Assembly: GCA_008694505.1 (NCBI GenBank) | Contig: VZDJ01007753.1 | Location: forward strand, 27,819,643 to 27,883,642 | Length of the DNA stretch: 64,000 nt | DNA from: Cyanoderma ruficeps | Taxonomy: Eukaryota; Chordata; Aves; Passeriformes; Timaliidae | Reading direction: 5' to 3' | Shown here: positions 61,241 through 64,000 of the stretch, piece by piece | Layout of the letters: the number at the start of each line of letters is the position of its first letter | Position numbering within the stretch: position 1 is the stretch's first letter | Notes under the pieces: generated by a model | Databases searched by the model: none | Told to the model about the DNA's origin: nothing | What the model saw: only the letters and a program-made list of their open reading frames with translations | Program-made: the position numbers and the translations under genes

Positions 61241-62417
61241 AGGCCGCCGAGAGCTGAAACGCCTCTCGCAGTAAGAGCCCCGGCTGTCTACCGGGCCGGA
61301 TTAATCCCAACAGTCAACGAGAGATGTGAGCTAACCCCGCCAATGCATTAAACCTAGCCCGCGGGACGGAGCGGACTGTCCTCCCGTGGGGGACCCGCTT
61401 TTCCCGGCGGCAATCCCCGCAGGAGCACGGGCGCTCCGCCGCGCACAGCCCGAGGATTGCGGGCTGCCAGCCCTCGTGTTCCCTGGGTACTGACACTGCC
61501 CGGTCCTCCCATAACGCCTGGTCACTCGCCGCTCGATTACCTTAACATTTAACCTATCCCGGTGGTGTTCCCGCACCCATGCAAGGGACGGTCTCCCCCT
61601 AAGCACACACAGGCATACAATAAACGCCGTATATCTGCGGCACCATTTCTGTGTGCGAGGTGCGCACACAGCTGGGTTTGCGGACCGGAGCCTGCCCGCC
61701 GCGGTGGCAGGTGCGTGGATGTAGGCGGTGGCGCGCCCAGGGCGCTCCGCGGCGGTTCGGGGAGGCCGGGCACGGGGGGATGCTCAGCTTTCCTCTGGGA
61801 GCGTGGGATGGCCTCAAATCCTCCAGCACAAAAAGACAGGATTTCTCGCAACAGTGAAACGGGGGTAAAAAAATAATCCGGGAAATGGGCTTAAACAACA
61901 AACGTACAGAGAGAGGTGAACACAGCCTGAGATTATGGGTTCTGCCATAGCTGGGAGTATTTACAGACATATTAAAAAAAAAAAACAAACCCAAACCTCA
62001 AAAGCCTCCTAAAATAACCCTCAACAAAAAACAAACCCTGTTTTCTGCCTTAAGAGCGTGGCAGGGGCATTTCTGCTGTTTCGTTGTTGCAATTCAGTAA
62101 TATTTTATAAAATTCCCAGCCTGGATTCCCCCGGTCCTGTAGGCTATGTACACTGTCGATTCTCTGCTTCGCATCTTCCTTAAAGGAAGGGGGGAAACAA
62201 ATAAAAGATAATTGTGCGGAGATGGCGAATTCCTGTCCGTTTTATACTCACAAGGATAGTGATTTCTGTCTGTTTCTATCCACCCTCGATACGGCGAGCC
62301 GGTGTAGTTCTCCGCTGAGTGGTGATGGTCAGAGGCTTGCTTTATGCTATTAGCATCCTGCTCTGGTAAATCCAAAATGCTCCTCACTGTAAAACTGATC
62401 CTGCCAGATGTGGCCAT
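60630..62417 (-). CDS. NKX2-8: NKX2-8 homeobox gene, join of 62252-62417 and 60630-61174
   Basis: This NK2-class homeodomain transcription factor is expressed in pharyngeal endoderm, heart-forming and ventral neural tissue in vertebrates (family knowledge). The two exons join in phase 1 (GTGAGT donor, CCCCAG acceptor) to give 236 residues, close to the human 239. The start [20 protein letters not shown] carries the tinman motif (about 7-20) and the ATG has a good Kozak context (GCCATGG). The homeodomain spans about 85-144, with [13 protein letters not shown] and Tyr at homeodomain position 54. The NK2-specific domain, [17 protein letters not shown], is at about 158-174. The C-terminus [17 protein letters not shown] matches the family ending. 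Position and strand relative to NKX2-1 match the mammalian cluster, so this is the ortholog and not another NKX2 member. No breaks are seen. Confidence 0.96.
61175..62251 (-). other. NKX2-8 intron (1077 bp)
   Basis: GT-AG intron with a moderately GC-rich 3' half and an A-rich patch near 61,975. Open frames inside it show no family resemblance. Confidence 0.9.
62252..62417 (-). other. NKX2-8: NKX2-8 first coding exon
   Basis: Residues 1-55 plus one base. It contains the tinman motif and a His/Asn-rich linker ending RNHYP, then the donor T|GTGAGTAT. It is AT-richer than exon 2. Confidence 0.93.
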
Positions 62418-62449
62418 GGCAGGTTATGCACACCCTCCCTCCCCCACAA

Positions 62450-62474
62450 AAAAAAAAAAAANAAAAAAAAAAAA
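62450..62474. repeat. Poly-A tract with one ambiguous base
   Basis: An A run with an N at 62462, just upstream of NKX2-8 exon 1 in transcription sense (within the inferred 5'UTR). Its length is uncertain in the assembly. Confidence 0.95.
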
Positions 62475-62628
62475 GAAAGAGAAAGAAAAATCACCCCAAA
62501 ACGAACCCCCTTCCTTAAAACTGCGAGGAAAGGATTGTATCCAGTTACTGAGGAATCTCTCGGCTCCAGAGGACCTTCCTTTCCATCGCCACCTAACCCC
62601 AAATATTAGTGTCGTTTACAGAGGTGTC

Positions 62629-62644
62629 CTGTTTATATAAACAG
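62629..62644 (-). promoter_or_regulatory. Palindromic TATA-like element upstream of NKX2-8
   Basis: A perfect 16-base palindrome, CTGTTTATATAAACAG, about 210 bases upstream of the NKX2-8 ATG. It contains a TATATAA core in both orientations and a TGTTTAT forkhead-type half-site on each strand. Spacing would give a 5'UTR of roughly 180-190 bases. This is inferred promoter function. Confidence 0.5.
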
Positions 62645-63400
62645 TCCTCCCCACTGCAAACACAGCCTGCTTTCAAACCGTCCCTGTCTATAGGATGCTA
62701 AGTACCTGAATTAGTCAAGTGCTAAAGCCCTAATGGGAGTAGGTGTAACCCCCCCTCCCGCCACCCCCATGAGAGAATAACCCGCTACCTCCCAAAGACA
62801 GCAGGAAACAGGCGTCATCATTACATATTCTGTCTGATTAGCCAAAAGTGGGGACAGATAATGGTAATTGTTAGCAGTGAATAACATCTTGGGTGGCATG
62901 TGGATGACCAACAACCACCCCCCTCCATCCGCCACCGAAGCCACCAGCGTCCCTTCTATCCGCAGACAAAGTGAATCCTCCCAGGACATCCGCAGAGCAT
63001 GCCGAGAGCCCCCTCCCCACTTCTTCCTCTTTATTTCCCCCCCCTCTTGCCTCTTTCTTGAAATATGGAAGGAATTTAAGTCGTTGTTTGTTTTATTTGC
63101 AGGGCTGTTTGCAGTGCTACCTCAAATTCTCTTCTTGTTGTTAGCAGGTTTCCTATCCTCCACGGGGCATTTTTCACACCTCGGCTGCGCTCTCCCGGGG
63201 AAGGCTGGCGGGTGTGTGCGTTAAGGAACGGGATCTCTGGGATGGGTTTTTGCGTCTCCTGGGCATGGTAGATGGAAGGTGCACCTTTTTCTCGAGAAAG
63301 ATGATGGCGGGAGCTTGGCATACTCGGTCCATAAGGAAGAGTCGGGAGGAGGGTAGGGGTGATTTTTTTGTTGTTGTTGGTTTTTTAATCGCCAGTTTGC
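62645..63400. other. NKX2-8 upstream region
   Basis: Non-coding and repeat-free. It contains a T-box half-site TTCACACCT at 63173-63181. No gene is recognised. Confidence 0.45.
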
Positions 63401-64000
63401 GTTATACTAAGCCAGGGAATATCCCCTCGGGCGGGGTGTACGAGTGACTGAAACGTCTCCAGCTGGGGAGAGGGAGAAAAGATCAAACATGGCGCGTCTA
63501 TTTACCCGCGCCGACCGCCGCTTCATCTGCCGAAAGAGGCAGCGAACGAAGCCGAGGTGCGGCGCCCCACGGGAGGAGGGTGCTGTCACTGTCTGGGCAC
63601 GGTTCGGGGACGCCCGGCGGAAGCTCCGCGGGACAAGCACCTTCTCGCAGCTCCCCCTCCCTTTCACCGGGCGGCCCCGCCAAGCTGCGGCCGGGCTTTG
63701 CCTAGCCTCTGTGGCCGCCGAGGACTTAGGAGAAAATACGCTACAGAAACAAGCAGTCCAGCGTGCCGTTCCCATGCGAGCCCGCAGTGACAGGGCTCGG
63801 TCCCCCGCTGTAGGGCGGCGGTGGAAGTGACCGATGGGGGCGATGTTTCACGCGGGCGGCGCAGCGTGGGTCAGGCCGTGGGACCGCAGCGGGCGGAGGC
63901 GGGACACGCCGCCTTCCCCATGGCTCCCCGCAGGTTTCACGGGAGGGACCGGCGCACGCCTCGGAAAGCAGTGGGAGGCGAGTCCGGCTGGACGGAGCAA
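63400..64000. promoter_or_regulatory. CpG-rich block at the right edge, between NKX2-8 and the expected PAX9
   Basis: GC-rich, CpG-dense DNA continuing past the window. ATGGCG-type YY1-like cores are present (CATGGCGCG near 63,488). The open frames lack domains. It could be an orphan island or an unseen transcript's promoter. Confidence 0.5.

Noticed and set aside
60630..61310. Single-exon reading of NKX2-8 starting at 61310
   Set aside because: The frame opens at TTG and the first residues are intronic. The CCCCAG acceptor at 61175 and exon 1 at 62252-62417 restore the family N-terminus.

Overview
The window is vertebrate, almost certainly avian, nuclear DNA. Three observations point to a bird. 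CR1 LINE copies are present, one ending in the typical CR1 tail of ATTCT-type 8-mers. Several solo LTRs belong to groups familiar from neoavian genomes. The two recognisable genes are compact two-exon NK2-class homeobox genes in the vertebrate NKX2-1 / NKX2-8 / PAX9 order. The species cannot be fixed from the sequence.

Layout. Positions 1-10.6 kb are the 3' flank of NKX2-1, with two CpG-rich blocks (about 1.0-2.7 kb and 4.0-5.2 kb) and AT-rich, CNE-like DNA. NKX2-1 lies on the minus strand; its coding exons are 12891-13257 and 11469-12139 and encode 345 aa. An 83-base assembly gap sits 17 bases upstream of its start codon. From 13.4 to 19.5 kb lies a string of GC-rich islands without convincing ORFs, read as upstream regulatory DNA. 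At about 19.5 kb composition shifts to ordinary AT-rich intergenic DNA, which runs to about 58.6 kb. That stretch holds all the recognised transposon copies: three clear CR1 insertions, two probable ancient CR1-like remnants and four solo LTRs, one of them nested in a CR1. NKX2-8 lies on the minus strand; its coding exons are 62252-62417 and 60630-61174 and encode 236 aa. It has a palindromic TATA-like element upstream and a tandem poly(A) signal downstream. The window ends in another CpG-rich block on the PAX9-facing side.

The two proteins are paralogous transcription factors. Each has an N-terminal tinman (TN) motif, a homeodomain with the NK2-diagnostic Tyr54, and an NK2-specific domain. 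In vertebrates they act in foregut endoderm and ventral forebrain (NKX2-1) and in pharynx and neural tube (NKX2-8). They are transcribed in the same direction and about 47 kb of non-coding DNA separates them.

I found no tRNA, rRNA, CRISPR array or operon, and no evidence of a novel multi-gene system. The interesting material is regulatory architecture, repeat history and an assembly defect at a key gene. All assignments of CNEs and transcription-factor sites are by eye and need alignment or functional data.
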